A stretch of DNA of 64,000 nucleotides from Georgenia_B sunbinii (GTDB taxonomy: Bacteria; Actinomycetota; Actinomycetes; Actinomycetales; Actinomycetaceae): NCBI RefSeq assembly GCF_036421855.1, contig NZ_JAZGOK010000003.1, one strand, 5' to 3'. Each line of letters begins with the position of its first letter. The first letter of the stretch is position 1. Position numbers and translations under genes: made by a program. The notes under the pieces are model-generated. The model was not told the DNA's origin. It was given only the letters and a program-made list of their open reading frames with translations, and did not search any database. Shown one piece after another: positions 1-8,363 of the stretch.

Positions 1-507
1 CGCGGCCAGCGCCGAGCGCAGCACCTCGATGCCCTGCCGGTGGGTGCCGAGCAGCCCGCCGGCGATCTCGGCGTCCCCGAGCGCGGAGAACTCGAGCACG
101 ATCGGCAGGAAGTCCGGCAGCTCGGCGCGGTCGACCTGCCAGCCGGCGGCCCGGTACGCCTCGACGAAGCGCACGAGCGCGGTCCCACGCTTGCGGGTGT
201 CACCGGTGAGGAAGTACGACAGGTACATCGAGCACTTACGCTTCTGGTCGAAAGTCGCGACGTAGTCCTTGGCCATCGCGTCATGACCACTGGCCTCGGC
301 GTGCGCGCAGAAGGCCTGGATCCGCTCGGTCACCGGTGCCGGCAGGCCGACGACGGCGTCGCGCACGGTCTCGTAGTCCGTGAGCCGCGCCTCGGACGGG
401 TAGTCGAGCAGCACCGAGGCGGCCATGTGGGCGACGGCGCGCTGCGTGTCGGTCATCCGCACCGGCGTCAGCGGCTCGAGCCGCGGCGCCCGGATGAAGC
501 CGCTCAT
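1..507 (-). CDS. narJ: Nitrate reductase assembly chaperone NarJ (3' end outside window)
   Basis: NarJ-family cytoplasmic chaperone that loads the molybdenum cofactor into NarG and delays docking of NarGH on the membrane subunit NarI. Only the first 169 codons are present; the gene runs off the left edge, so total length cannot be judged. The visible part has no signal peptide or membrane segment and carries an LLDYPSE segment (residues 33-39) of the kind found in TorD/NarJ proteins. The ATG overlaps the narH stop by 4 nt (ATGA), which implies translational coupling in a narGHJI operon. The call rests on this position as much as on sequence. narI is expected next, beyond the edge. Confidence 0.9.
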   Translation of the reverse strand, partial: MSGFIRAPRLEPLTPVRMTDTQRAVAHMAASVLLDYPSEARLTDYETVRDAVVGLPAPVTERIQAFCAHAEASGHDAMAKDYVATFDQKRKCSMYLSYFLTGDTRKRGTALVRFVEAYRAAGWQVDRAELPDFLPIVLEFSALGDAEIAGGLLGTHRQGIEVLRSALAA

Positions 508-2366
508 CGCTCCCCCGTCCCGACCTGCGGCTCGTCGCCTCGGGAGTTCTCCCCGGTACGGTCGGTGCCGCCCGCCGCCGGCCCGGGGTCGCCCGCCGGG
601 TACGGGTCGACCCGGTAGACCGCGGCGCCCTCGTCGATGTTGCCGCTGTGCAGCGGCTCGCCGCCCTCGGAGGGAGCGTCGTCGACGGCGACGGCGGTGG
701 CCACCCCACCGCCGCGGTCGTCCTCGCGCTCGCCGGGCGCGGGCGGGAACAGCCCGGCCGAGCCGCGGCCGTCCCAGTTGAGCAGGTTGGTGCGGCCCGG
801 GGTGCTCGGCGAGGTCGCCGAGGTCTGCCGGTCCTGCAGCATCTGGAAGTTCTCCACCGTCGCCGGCACTGATGCCCCCGAGCCGGTGCCGAACGGGCCG
901 GCGCCGCCCATCCCGGGCCCGCCGTGGACGTCGAGCGAGCAGGCCATCTCCTCGAGCTCGCGGGCGATCTCGGTGTGGGTCGAGGGGATGACGTAGCGGT
1001 CCTCGTACTTGGCGATCGCCAGCAGCCGGTACATCGCCTCGATCTCCTCGCCGGTCATGCCGACGGCGGCCGCGATCTCCTCCTGCGGCTCCTCGCCGAG
1101 GTTGATGTCGCGCATGTAGGAGCGCATCGCGGCCAGCCGGCGCAGCACGAGCTCGACCGGGCCGGGGTCACCGGCCGAGAACAGCTCGGCGAGGTACTCC
1201 AGCGGGATCCGCATCGTCGAGAGCGCGGTGAGCAGCACCTTGGCGTCCTCGCCGTCGTTGCCCGAGGCGGTGACGACGTCGACGACGGGGCTCAGCGGCG
1301 GGATGTACCAGACCATCGGCAGCGTGCGGTACTCCGGGTGGAGCGGCAGGGCCACCTCGTACTCGGTGATGAGCTTCCAGATCGGGGAGTTCTGCGCTGC
1401 CTCGATCCAGTCCTGCGGCATGCCCTCGCGCCGCGCGTTGGCGACGACCTCGGGGTCGAAGGGGTCGAGGAAGACGCCACGCTGCGCGTCGAGGAGGTCG
1501 TGCTCGTTCTCGGTGGCCGCGGCCTCCCCCACCTTGTCGACGTCGTAGAGCACGAGGCCGATGTAGCGCAGCCGCCCCACGCAGGTCTCGGCGCACACCG
1601 TGGGCAGCCCGGCCTCGATGCGCGGGTAGCACATCGTGCACTTCTCGGCCTTGCCGGTCTGGTGGTTGAAGTAGACCTTCTTGTACGGGCAGCCGGTGAC
1701 GCACATCCGCCAGCCGCGGCACTGGTCCTGGTCGACGAGCACGATGCCGTCCTCGGCGCGCTTGTACATCGCGCCCGACGGGCAGGCGGCTACGCAGGAC
1801 GGGTTGAGGCAGTGCTCGCAGATCCGCGGCAGGTAGAACATGAAGGCGGACTCGAACTCGGCCTTGACCGTCGTACTCATCTTCTGCAGGATCGGGTCCT
1901 GCGCCATCGTCTCGGTGGAGCCGCCGAGGTTGTCGTCCCAGTTGGCCGACCACTCGATGCTCATGTTCTCGCCGGTGAGCAGCGACTTGGGACGGGCCAC
2001 GGGTGTGTGGCGCGAGCCGGCCGGCGCGGTGAGCAGCATGTCGTACTCGTAGGTCCACGGCTCGTAGTAGTCGTGGATCGTGGGCATCTTCGGGTTGGAG
2101 AAGATCGTCGCGAGCTTCTTCGCCCGGCCGCCGGACTTGAGCTTGAGCTTGCCGCGGCGGGTGCGCTCCCAGCCGCCCTGCCACTTCTCCTGGTCCTCGT
2201 AGGTGCGCGGGTAGCCGAGACCGGGTCGGGTCTCGACGTTGTTGAACCACACGTACTCGGTGCCGGTGCGGTTGGTCCACGCCTGCTTGCAGGTGACCGA
2301 GCACGTGTGGCACCCGATGCACTTGTCGAGGTTCATCACCATCGACATCTGGGCCATGACCTTCAT
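504..2366 (-). CDS. narH: Respiratory nitrate reductase beta subunit NarH
   Basis: Iron-sulfur electron-transfer subunit that passes electrons from NarI haem to NarG on the cytoplasmic face of the membrane. Four cysteine groups are visible: CIGCHTCSVTC (residues 16-26), CEHCLNPSCVAACP, CRGWRMCVTGCP and CTMCYP...CAETC. The Trp in the third group replaces a Cys, as is normal for the NarH [3Fe-4S] centre. The ATG at 2366 follows the narG stop by 1 nt and gives the usual MKVMAQ start; an in-frame TTG at 2378 is less likely. The protein is 620 residues, longer than the roughly 510-560 usual in the family. The extra length is a Gly/Pro/acid-rich tail after an NLLNWDG segment that normally lies close to the C-terminus. 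Confidence 0.97.
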   Translation of the reverse strand: MKVMAQMSMVMNLDKCIGCHTCSVTCKQAWTNRTGTEYVWFNNVETRPGLGYPRTYEDQEKWQGGWERTRRGKLKLKSGGRAKKLATIFSNPKMPTIHDYYEPWTYEYDMLLTAPAGSRHTPVARPKSLLTGENMSIEWSANWDDNLGGSTETMAQDPILQKMSTTVKAEFESAFMFYLPRICEHCLNPSCVAACPSGAMYKRAEDGIVLVDQDQCRGWRMCVTGCPYKKVYFNHQTGKAEKCTMCYPRIEAGLPTVCAETCVGRLRYIGLVLYDVDKVGEAAATENEHDLLDAQRGVFLDPFDPEVVANARREGMPQDWIEAAQNSPIWKLITEYEVALPLHPEYRTLPMVWYIPPLSPVVDVVTASGNDGEDAKVLLTALSTMRIPLEYLAELFSAGDPGPVELVLRRLAAMRSYMRDINLGEEPQEEIAAAVGMTGEEIEAMYRLLAIAKYEDRYVIPSTHTEIARELEEMACSLDVHGGPGMGGAGPFGTGSGASVPATVENFQMLQDRQTSATSPSTPGRTNLLNWDGRGSAGLFPPAPGEREDDRGGGVATAVAVDDAPSEGGEPLHSGNIDEGAAVYRVDPYPAGDPGPAAGGTDRTGENSRGDEPQVGTGER

Positions 2367-2367
2367 A

Positions 2368-5300
2368 TCAGTACTCAACCTCCTGGCTGCGGCGGCGGAT
2401 GACGGTGACCTCGTCGCGCTGGTTGCCCGTCGGGCCGATGTAGTTGAATGCGTAGCTCAGCTGGGCGTAGCCACCGATGAGGTGGGTGGGCTTCATGAGC
2501 ACCCGGGTGAGCGAGTTGTGGATCCCGCCGCGCAGCCCCGAGGTCTCGGTGCGCGGCACGTCGATGGTGCGGTCGGTGGCGTGGTGCATGTACACGGTGC
2601 CCTCGGGCATCCGGTGGGAAACCACCGCGCGGGCGACGACCACGCCGTTGCGGTTGTAGGCCTCGATCCACTCGTTGTCGCGGACCCCGATCTTGTCGGC
2701 GTCCTGCGGGGACAGCCAGATGTTCGGTCCGCCACGCGACAGCGACAGCATGAAGAGGTTGTCCTGGTACTCGGAGTGGATCGACCACTTCGAGTGCGGG
2801 GTCAGGTAGCGCACCGCGACCTCAGCGTGCCCGGCGGCGGCCGGGTCCCCGGTGGGGCTGGTGTCGCCGGGGATCGCATCCCCGAACAGCCGGTGCATGT
2901 CCAGCGGCGGCCGGAAGACCGGCAGCGCCTCGCCCATGTCCGTCATCCAGTCGTGGTCGAGGTAGAAGTGCTGGCGCCCGGTGAGGGTGTGCCACGGCTT
3001 GAGCCGCTCGACGTTCGTCGAGAACGCCGTGTAGCGGCGGCCACCGGTCTCCGAGCCGGACCACTCCGGCGAGGTGACCACCGGAGTCGGGCGGGACTGG
3101 ACGTCGGCGAAGGTCACCCGCACCGACTCCGACTCCGCCGCGAGGTCGGCGATCTTCCTGCCGGTGCGCTCCTCCATGTGCTCGAAGCCGGTCGTCGCGA
3201 GCCGCCCGTTGGTGGTGCCGGACAGCGCGAGGATCGCCTCGATAGCCTTGGTGTCCCGGTCGAGGCTCGGCCGGCCCTTGGCGATCCCGGACACCACCCG
3301 GCCGTTGCGGGCGGCGAGCTCGGCGACCTCCGGCGTCGGGTCGTAGGCGGTCCCCTTGGTGACCATCCCGATGCCGTCGGTCAGCGGCCCCAGCGCGTTG
3401 AACTTGGCGAGCGTGCGCGGGTAGTCGCGCTCGACGGTGATGAGCTTGGGCATCGTCACCCCCGGCACCATGGGCGTCTGCACCATCGGGGTCACGGCGC
3501 CGTGCGGGGTGGCCATCGCGTCGGGAGTGTCGTGGTTGAGGGGGGCGGCGATGACGTCGCGGCGCACCCCGAGGTGCTCCACGGAAAGCTCGGAGACCTT
3601 CGCGGCGAGGTTCTGGAAGATGGTGAAGTCGGTGCGGGTCTGCCACGGCGGGGAGATCGCCGGGTTGAAGGAGTTGACGAACGGGTGCATGTCCGTCGTG
3701 GAGATGTCGTGCTTCTCGTACCAGGTCGCCGCCGGCAGCACGATGTCGGAGAACAGCGTGGTCGAGGTGTTGCGGAAGTCGATCGTGGTGAGCAGGTCGA
3801 GCTTGCCGCGCGCAGCCTCGTCGTGCCAGACCATGTCGCGGGGGCGCCGTTCGGCGGCGGCGTCCTCGGCACGCAGCGCGGACTCGGTGCCGAGCAGGTG
3901 CTCGAGGAAGTACTCGTTGCCCTTGGCCGAGGAGCCGAGGATGTTCGAGCGCCACACGGTGAGCACCCGGGGGAAGTTCTCCGGGGCATCGGGGTCCTCG
4001 ACGGCGAACCGCAGGTTGCCCGCCGTCAGCTCGTCGACGATGTGGGCCGGGACCTCCTTGCCGGCGGCCTGCGCCTCGTCGGTGATGTCGAGCGGGTTGC
4101 GGTTGAAGGTCGGGTAGCTCGGCATCCAGCCGCGCTTGGAGGACTCCACGAGGGTGTCGGCGGTGGTCTGGCCCGCGAACCGGTCGCTCGCCAGCGGGGA
4201 GGCGAGGGACTCGGCGGGTAGCCCGTCGTAGCGCCACTGGTCGGTGGCGAGGTACCAGAACGCCGTCGAGATCATGTGGCGCGTGGGCCGCTGCCAGTCG
4301 AGGGCGAAGGCGTACTGCTGGAAGCCGGTGATCGGCCGGACCTTCTCCTGGCCCACGTAGTGCGCCCAGCCGCCGCCGTTGACGCCCTGGGTACCGGTCA
4401 TCGTGGTCAGCGCGATCATCGCCCGGTAGATGGTCTCGGCGTGGAAGTAGTGGTTGACCCCGGCGCCCATGACGATCATCGACCGGCCGCCGGAGCGGCG
4501 GGAGTTGTCGGCGAACTCGCGGCCGATACGGATCGCGGCCGCGGCCGGGACGCTGGTGATCTCCTCCTGCCACGCGGGTGTGCCGGGTTCGGTCGCGTCG
4601 TCGTAACCGGTCGGCCAGCTGCCGGGCAGGCCCGGGCGGGCGACGCCGTACTGGGCCAGCAGCAGGTCGTAGACGGTGGTGACGAGCCGGCCGGCCACCC
4701 GGCGGGCCGGGACGCCGCGCCGCAGCACGCCGCTGCCGCCGATGTGCTTGCCGATCTCCCCGCTCTCGGTGCCCGGTGCCACGTCGAACCGCGGCAGCAG
4801 CACCTCGACGGCGTCGGCGGAGTCGCCGGCGACGCTCAGCAGCGGGTCGCGGTCGCCGAGGTCGAGGTTCCACTTGCCCTTGCCGGCCTCGCCCCAGCGG
4901 TCGCCGAGGCTGCCGTTCGGGACGAAGGGGGCGCCGTCGTCGGCCATCATCACGGTCTTGAAGGCGGCGTTCTCGACGCCCGCGTGCTCGGTGAGGTCCG
5001 CGGCGGTGAGGAACTTGCCCGGGACGTAGGCGCCGTCGCGCTCGTCGAGGGAGACGAGGAAGGGCGAGTCGGTGAACTTCTTCATGTAGTCCACGAAGTA
5101 CGGCTCGGGCGCCTCGACGTGGAACTCCGTGAGGATGACGTGCCCCATGGCCATCGCCAGCGCACCGTCGGTGCCGGGGTGGACGGCGAGCCACTCGTCG
5201 GCGAACTTGGTGCTGTCCGCGTAGTCCGGGGAGATGCCGACGACCTTCTGGCCCTTGTAGCGGGCCTCGACCATGAAGTGGGCGTCCGGGGTGCGGGTCA

Positions 5301-6111
5301 CCGGGATGTTCGAGCCCCACATGATGAGGTAGCCGGCGTTGAACCAGTCGGCCGACTCCGGGACGTCGGTCTGGTCGCCGAAGACCTGCGGGGAGGCCAT
5401 CGGCAGGTCGGCGTACCAGTCGTAGAAGGACAGCACGGTGCCGCCCATGAGGGAGAGGAACCGGGTGCCGGCGCCGTAGGAGACCTGGGACATCGCGGGG
5501 ATGACGGTGAAGCCGGCCAGCCGGTCGGGGCCGTACTGCTTGGTCGTGTACACGTGGGCGGCGGCCATGATCTCCAGGACCTCCTCCCACTCCGCGCGCA
5601 CGAGGCCGCCCTTGCCGCGGGACGCCTTGTACTCGCGGGACCGCACCGGGTCCTCGACGACATCCGCCCAGGCGAGCACCGGGTCGCCGAGCCGCTGCTT
5701 GGCCTCCCGGTAGAACCCGAGCAGCGTGCTGCGCACGTACGGGTAACGCACCCGGGTGGGTGAGTAGGTGTACCAGCTGAACGCGGCGCCACGGGGGCAG
5801 CCGCGGGGCTCGTACTCCGGGGAGTCCGGGCCGGTGGTGGGGTAGTCGGTCTGCTGCGACTCCCAGGTGATGATCCCGTCCTTGACGTAGACCTTCCACG
5901 AGCACGAGCCGGTGCAGTTGACGCCATGGGTGGAGCGGACCACCTTGTCGTGGCTCCACCGGTCGCGGTAGAAGGCGTCGCCGTCGCGCCCGCCGGTGAG
6001 GAAGATCTGGCGCAGGTCCGACGAGGACTCACCTCGCCGCAGGAAGGTGCCGAGCTTGAGGAGGGCGTCGGTCGCGGCAGAGCCGGTCCCCTCAGGGCGG
6101 GTGGTGGTCAT
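2368..6111 (-). CDS. narG: Respiratory nitrate reductase alpha subunit NarG
   Basis: Catalytic Mo-bisPGD subunit that reduces nitrate to nitrite with quinol-derived electrons. The 1247 residues match the family. The N-terminal FS0 cluster motif is HGVNCTGSCSW, with His62, Cys66 and Cys70, and Cys105 sits in PRGCPRGA. The YADLPMASP and QTDVPESADW segments surround the position of the Asp that ligates molybdenum in E. coli NarG. No twin-arginine signal is present, as expected for cytoplasm-facing NarG. The ATG at 6111 is preceded by GGAAGGA; an open frame continues upstream to 6222 but has no conserved content. The gene lies 55 nt after narK and is followed by narH with a 1-nt gap. Confidence 0.98.
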   Translation of the reverse strand: MTTTRPEGTGSAATDALLKLGTFLRRGESSSDLRQIFLTGGRDGDAFYRDRWSHDKVVRSTHGVNCTGSCSWKVYVKDGIITWESQQTDYPTTGPDSPEYEPRGCPRGAAFSWYTYSPTRVRYPYVRSTLLGFYREAKQRLGDPVLAWADVVEDPVRSREYKASRGKGGLVRAEWEEVLEIMAAAHVYTTKQYGPDRLAGFTVIPAMSQVSYGAGTRFLSLMGGTVLSFYDWYADLPMASPQVFGDQTDVPESADWFNAGYLIMWGSNIPVTRTPDAHFMVEARYKGQKVVGISPDYADSTKFADEWLAVHPGTDGALAMAMGHVILTEFHVEAPEPYFVDYMKKFTDSPFLVSLDERDGAYVPGKFLTAADLTEHAGVENAAFKTVMMADDGAPFVPNGSLGDRWGEAGKGKWNLDLGDRDPLLSVAGDSADAVEVLLPRFDVAPGTESGEIGKHIGGSGVLRRGVPARRVAGRLVTTVYDLLLAQYGVARPGLPGSWPTGYDDATEPGTPAWQEEITSVPAAAAIRIGREFADNSRRSGGRSMIVMGAGVNHYFHAETIYRAMIALTTMTGTQGVNGGGWAHYVGQEKVRPITGFQQYAFALDWQRPTRHMISTAFWYLATDQWRYDGLPAESLASPLASDRFAGQTTADTLVESSKRGWMPSYPTFNRNPLDITDEAQAAGKEVPAHIVDELTAGNLRFAVEDPDAPENFPRVLTVWRSNILGSSAKGNEYFLEHLLGTESALRAEDAAAERRPRDMVWHDEAARGKLDLLTTIDFRNTSTTLFSDIVLPAATWYEKHDISTTDMHPFVNSFNPAISPPWQTRTDFTIFQNLAAKVSELSVEHLGVRRDVIAAPLNHDTPDAMATPHGAVTPMVQTPMVPGVTMPKLITVERDYPRTLAKFNALGPLTDGIGMVTKGTAYDPTPEVAELAARNGRVVSGIAKGRPSLDRDTKAIEAILALSGTTNGRLATTGFEHMEERTGRKIADLAAESESVRVTFADVQSRPTPVVTSPEWSGSETGGRRYTAFSTNVERLKPWHTLTGRQHFYLDHDWMTDMGEALPVFRPPLDMHRLFGDAIPGDTSPTGDPAAAGHAEVAVRYLTPHSKWSIHSEYQDNLFMLSLSRGGPNIWLSPQDADKIGVRDNEWIEAYNRNGVVVARAVVSHRMPEGTVYMHHATDRTIDVPRTETSGLRGGIHNSLTRVLMKPTHLIGGYAQLSYAFNYIGPTGNQRDEVTVIRRRSQEVEY

Positions 6112-6166
6112 CGGGCGATGTCCTTCCGGTGGGGTAGGTCGGGTGCGGTCACGGGGCTCACGGGGC

Positions 6167-7429
6167 TCACGGGGCGGTCCTCGCCGAGCGGCCCACCGGC
6201 CACCGGACGAAGGCAGCCACACCCACGGCGCTGAGCGCGAGCAGCACGAAGCCCAGGGTGTAGGCGCCGGTCGCGCCGTAGACGGCGCCCATCACCAACG
6301 GTGGGAAGAACCCGCCGAGGCCGCCGGCGGCACCGACGATGCCGGTGACGGAGCCGACCTTGTCCGGCGGCGCCACCTTGGCGACGAGCGCGAAGCACGC
6401 TCCCGACGCGCCGCCGAGCGTGATGCCCAGCAGAAGGAAGGCGATCGTCCCGGCGGGCAGCAGCTCCAGCCGCAGAGCAGCGAGCGCGGCCATCGCCGCG
6501 GCGATGCCGAAGCACCAGACGAGGACGGGGACGGGGTGGTACCGGTCGGACAGCCAGCCGCCGACCGGCCGGGCGATGACGGCGAGCACGATGAACCCGG
6601 CGGTGCGGAAGGCGGCGTCGCTGGCGGTGAGCGCGTAGTCGTTGACGAGGTAGGTCGGCAGGTAGACGCTGAACGCGACGAACCCGCCGAAGCCGAGCGC
6701 ATAGATGAGCGCGAGCTGGAGGGTCGAGCGGATCTTGAGCGTGCTCCAGGTGCGGGCGAGCATCGAGCCGGTGGGCGCTGTGCGTCCCGAGCGGTCCCGC
6801 AGCATGACCCGGGCGACGACGGCGTACGCGAGAAGGACGGCCGCGACGAGCACGAACGGCGCGGCCCTGCCGTAGGCGTCGCTGATCGCCACGGTGGTGA
6901 AGGCGGCGACCGCGGTGCCGGCGGTCCCCACCCCGAAGATCCCCAGTGCGGTACCGCGGCGCTGCGGCGGGTACCAGGCATTGACGAACGGGACTCCGAC
7001 GGCGAACGCGGTGCCGCCGAGGCCGAGGAAGAAGCCACCGAGGACGAGCATCGCAAAGCTGTCCGCGACAAATCCGACAAACAGGGTAGGAATGATGGTC
7101 AAGATGCTCACCACGGGGAACATCACCCGAGCACCGAACCTGTCAGTGAGCGCGCCGACCGGAATGCGTCCGAGCGAACCGACGATCACCGGCACCGCGA
7201 CGACGACCGAGACCTGGAAGTCGGTGAGCGAGAGGGACTCCCGGTAGTGCGCACCGAGCGGCCCGATGAGGGACCACGCCCAGAAGTTCACCAGGAAGCC
7301 GATGGTGGCCAGCGTCAGCATCAACGTCGGCGAGCCGCCGTCCTGCGGGGCTGACGCTCGGCCGCCAGCTGCTCGGTCGGCGGCGGGGCGGCCTGCCTCC
7401 CGACCTGCAGGTCGCTCGGTGCGAGCCAC
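6167..7429 (-). CDS. narK: MFS nitrate/nitrite transporter NarK
   Basis: Twelve-helix major facilitator of the nitrate/nitrite porter family, 420 residues. It is likely to import nitrate for NarGHI or exchange it for nitrite. After a hydrophilic 35-residue N-terminus come hydrophobic segments with GRIPVGALTDRFGAR (loop 2-3 MFS motif) and the glycine-rich LGLGGTAFAVGVPFVNAW helix typical of NarK. The GTG start has a strong GGGGAGGGAA site just upstream. It is the first gene of the narK-narGHJ unit, and its leader holds a short hairpin (7454-7473). Whether it behaves as a symporter (NarK1) or an antiporter (NarK2) cannot be told from sequence. Confidence 0.94.
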   Translation of the reverse strand: MARTERPAGREAGRPAADRAAGGRASAPQDGGSPTLMLTLATIGFLVNFWAWSLIGPLGAHYRESLSLTDFQVSVVVAVPVIVGSLGRIPVGALTDRFGARVMFPVVSILTIIPTLFVGFVADSFAMLVLGGFFLGLGGTAFAVGVPFVNAWYPPQRRGTALGIFGVGTAGTAVAAFTTVAISDAYGRAAPFVLVAAVLLAYAVVARVMLRDRSGRTAPTGSMLARTWSTLKIRSTLQLALIYALGFGGFVAFSVYLPTYLVNDYALTASDAAFRTAGFIVLAVIARPVGGWLSDRYHPVPVLVWCFGIAAAMAALAALRLELLPAGTIAFLLLGITLGGASGACFALVAKVAPPDKVGSVTGIVGAAGGLGGFFPPLVMGAVYGATGAYTLGFVLLALSAVGVAAFVRWPVGRSARTAP

Positions 7430-7453
7430 GTTCCCTCCCCAAGAACGGCGTAC

Positions 7454-7473
7454 CGGGTTCGGGGAAGAACCCG
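7454..7473 (-). promoter_or_regulatory. Inverted repeat in the narK leader
   Basis: A 7-bp perfect stem (CGGGTTC / GAACCCG) around a 6-nt loop lies about 25 nt upstream of the narK GTG, between the putative promoter and the ribosome binding site. It could be a protein operator or an RNA hairpin controlling narK. The sequence shows only the symmetry; its function is a guess. Confidence 0.4.
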
Positions 7474-7486
7474 ATCATCGATTCCG

Positions 7487-7516
7487 AGTATGCACGTGTT
7501 CGCGTCACATTGGCAC
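7487..7516 (-). promoter_or_regulatory. Putative narK-narGHJ promoter
   Basis: On the minus strand GTGCCA (7511-7516, -35-like) and CATACT (7487-7492, -10-like) are separated by 18 nt. They lie in the 166-bp gap between mobA and narK, whose distal half (about 7530-7595) is clearly AT-richer than the neighbouring genes. This is the only plausible place for a narK promoter. No clear FNR or NarL box was recognised. Confidence 0.35.
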
Positions 7517-7595
7517 GCGTTAGGGTGATTCTTATTTCCGCGCGGACATGTAACTTTAACGTTCATGCACGGGTTAGCCCGAAGGCCATATTCAC

Positions 7596-8363
7596 CTATT
7601 GCCACGGGTCGACGGCAGCCTTGCGCAGATCCTCCCAGGTATCGATGTCCGCCGCCTCACGACCCTTGGCAACCACGGTCACCAGGCGCATCGACCGCAC
7701 GAGCTCACGCACCGGGCACCCGGTGAGACCACCGCCGGCGACGATCTCCGACAGCCGCTCGCGGAGCGGGTCGGTCCGATAGAGACCGACCAGCCACTGG
7801 TCACGCCCGCTCACATCCTGGACAACCACCCCGTCCCAGCCCCCACCCCCAGCCGCCTCACCCACAGCAGACTTGTCCCCCACAGCAGACTTGTCCCCCA
7901 CAGCAGACTTGCCCCCGACAGCAGACTTGTCGCCGAGAGCAGGATTGTCCACGCGGCCGCGGCTGCCAACCAGCGTGCTGATGGCTTCAGCGGCGTCGGG
8001 GTGGCTGACCGCCCTCGCGAGCAGCCGTGGCACCGCGCTCGCGGCGCCGGGGATGTCGCAGGCGAGCACCAGCGTCAGCGGTGCAGAGCCACGCGCCGCT
8101 GCTTGCGCCGCCCTGTCGAGGGCGGCCAGCCCGGCGGCGATCCCGGCGACCGGGCCGCCGTGCGGCGGGTCCTCGAGGGTGCGCAGCACGCCGTCGGGCA
8201 CCGCGATCGTGTCCGGGGCGACGACGGCGACGCTCCGGGCCCCGGCCGTCGCCGTCAGCGCGTGGTCGAGCAGGCGGCGGCCGTGCAGCATGAGGGCCGG
8301 CTTGGACGCCCCGCCGAGGCGGCGTCCGGTGCCGCCGGCGAGGACGATCGCGTCGTGGCTCAC
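7596..8363 (-). CDS. mobA: MobA-like molybdenum cofactor nucleotidyltransferase
   Basis: Predicted to attach GMP to molybdopterin to make the MGD cofactor that NarG needs. The Rossmann nucleotidyltransferase signature LAGGTGRRLGGASKP spans residues 8-22, with the metal-binding Asp in ACDIP (residue 103). The GTG start at 8363 overlaps the moeA stop (GTGA), so it is probably translated together with moeA. The protein is 255 residues and contains about 30 foreign-looking residues (139-168: DNPALG followed by four DKSAVG-like units). These are the in-frame translation of the 18-bp repeat array at 7863-7952. The array sits between the CDIP half and the C-terminal DQWLVGLYR segment, probably in a surface loop. 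Confidence 0.88.
   Translation of the reverse strand: MSHDAIVLAGGTGRRLGGASKPALMLHGRRLLDHALTATAGARSVAVVAPDTIAVPDGVLRTLEDPPHGGPVAGIAAGLAALDRAAQAAARGSAPLTLVLACDIPGAASAVPRLLARAVSHPDAAEAISTLVGSRGRVDNPALGDKSAVGGKSAVGDKSAVGDKSAVGEAAGGGGWDGVVVQDVSGRDQWLVGLYRTDPLRERLSEIVAGGGLTGCPVRELVRSMRLVTVVAKGREAADIDTWEDLRKAAVDPWQ
7863..7952 (-). repeat. 18-bp tandem repeat array inside mobA (5 units)
   Basis: Five contiguous 18-bp units on the minus strand. Read 5'-3' the order is one N-type unit (GTGGACAATCCTGCTCTC) then four K-type units of the form GGGGACAAGTCTGCTGTG. The third unit has GGCAAG for GACAAG. The same unit family occurs at 11822-11947 and 41984-42055. Because 18 is a multiple of 3, the mobA frame stays open. 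There are no spacers, so this is not a CRISPR. Confidence 0.97.

Noticed and set aside
2239..4221. Long plus-strand open frames antisense to narG and narH
   Set aside because: They are typical high-GC antisense frames opposite well-conserved enzymes, with His/Arg/Val-rich, non-domain sequence.
2822..5959. A 1045-codon minus-strand frame inside narG
   Set aside because: It is an Arg/Pro-rich out-of-frame reading of narG with no conserved motif.
7495..7512. A CRP/GlxR-like TGTGA site upstream of narK
   Set aside because: Only one half-site is good and the other half lacks TCACA, so it is not distinguishable from chance.
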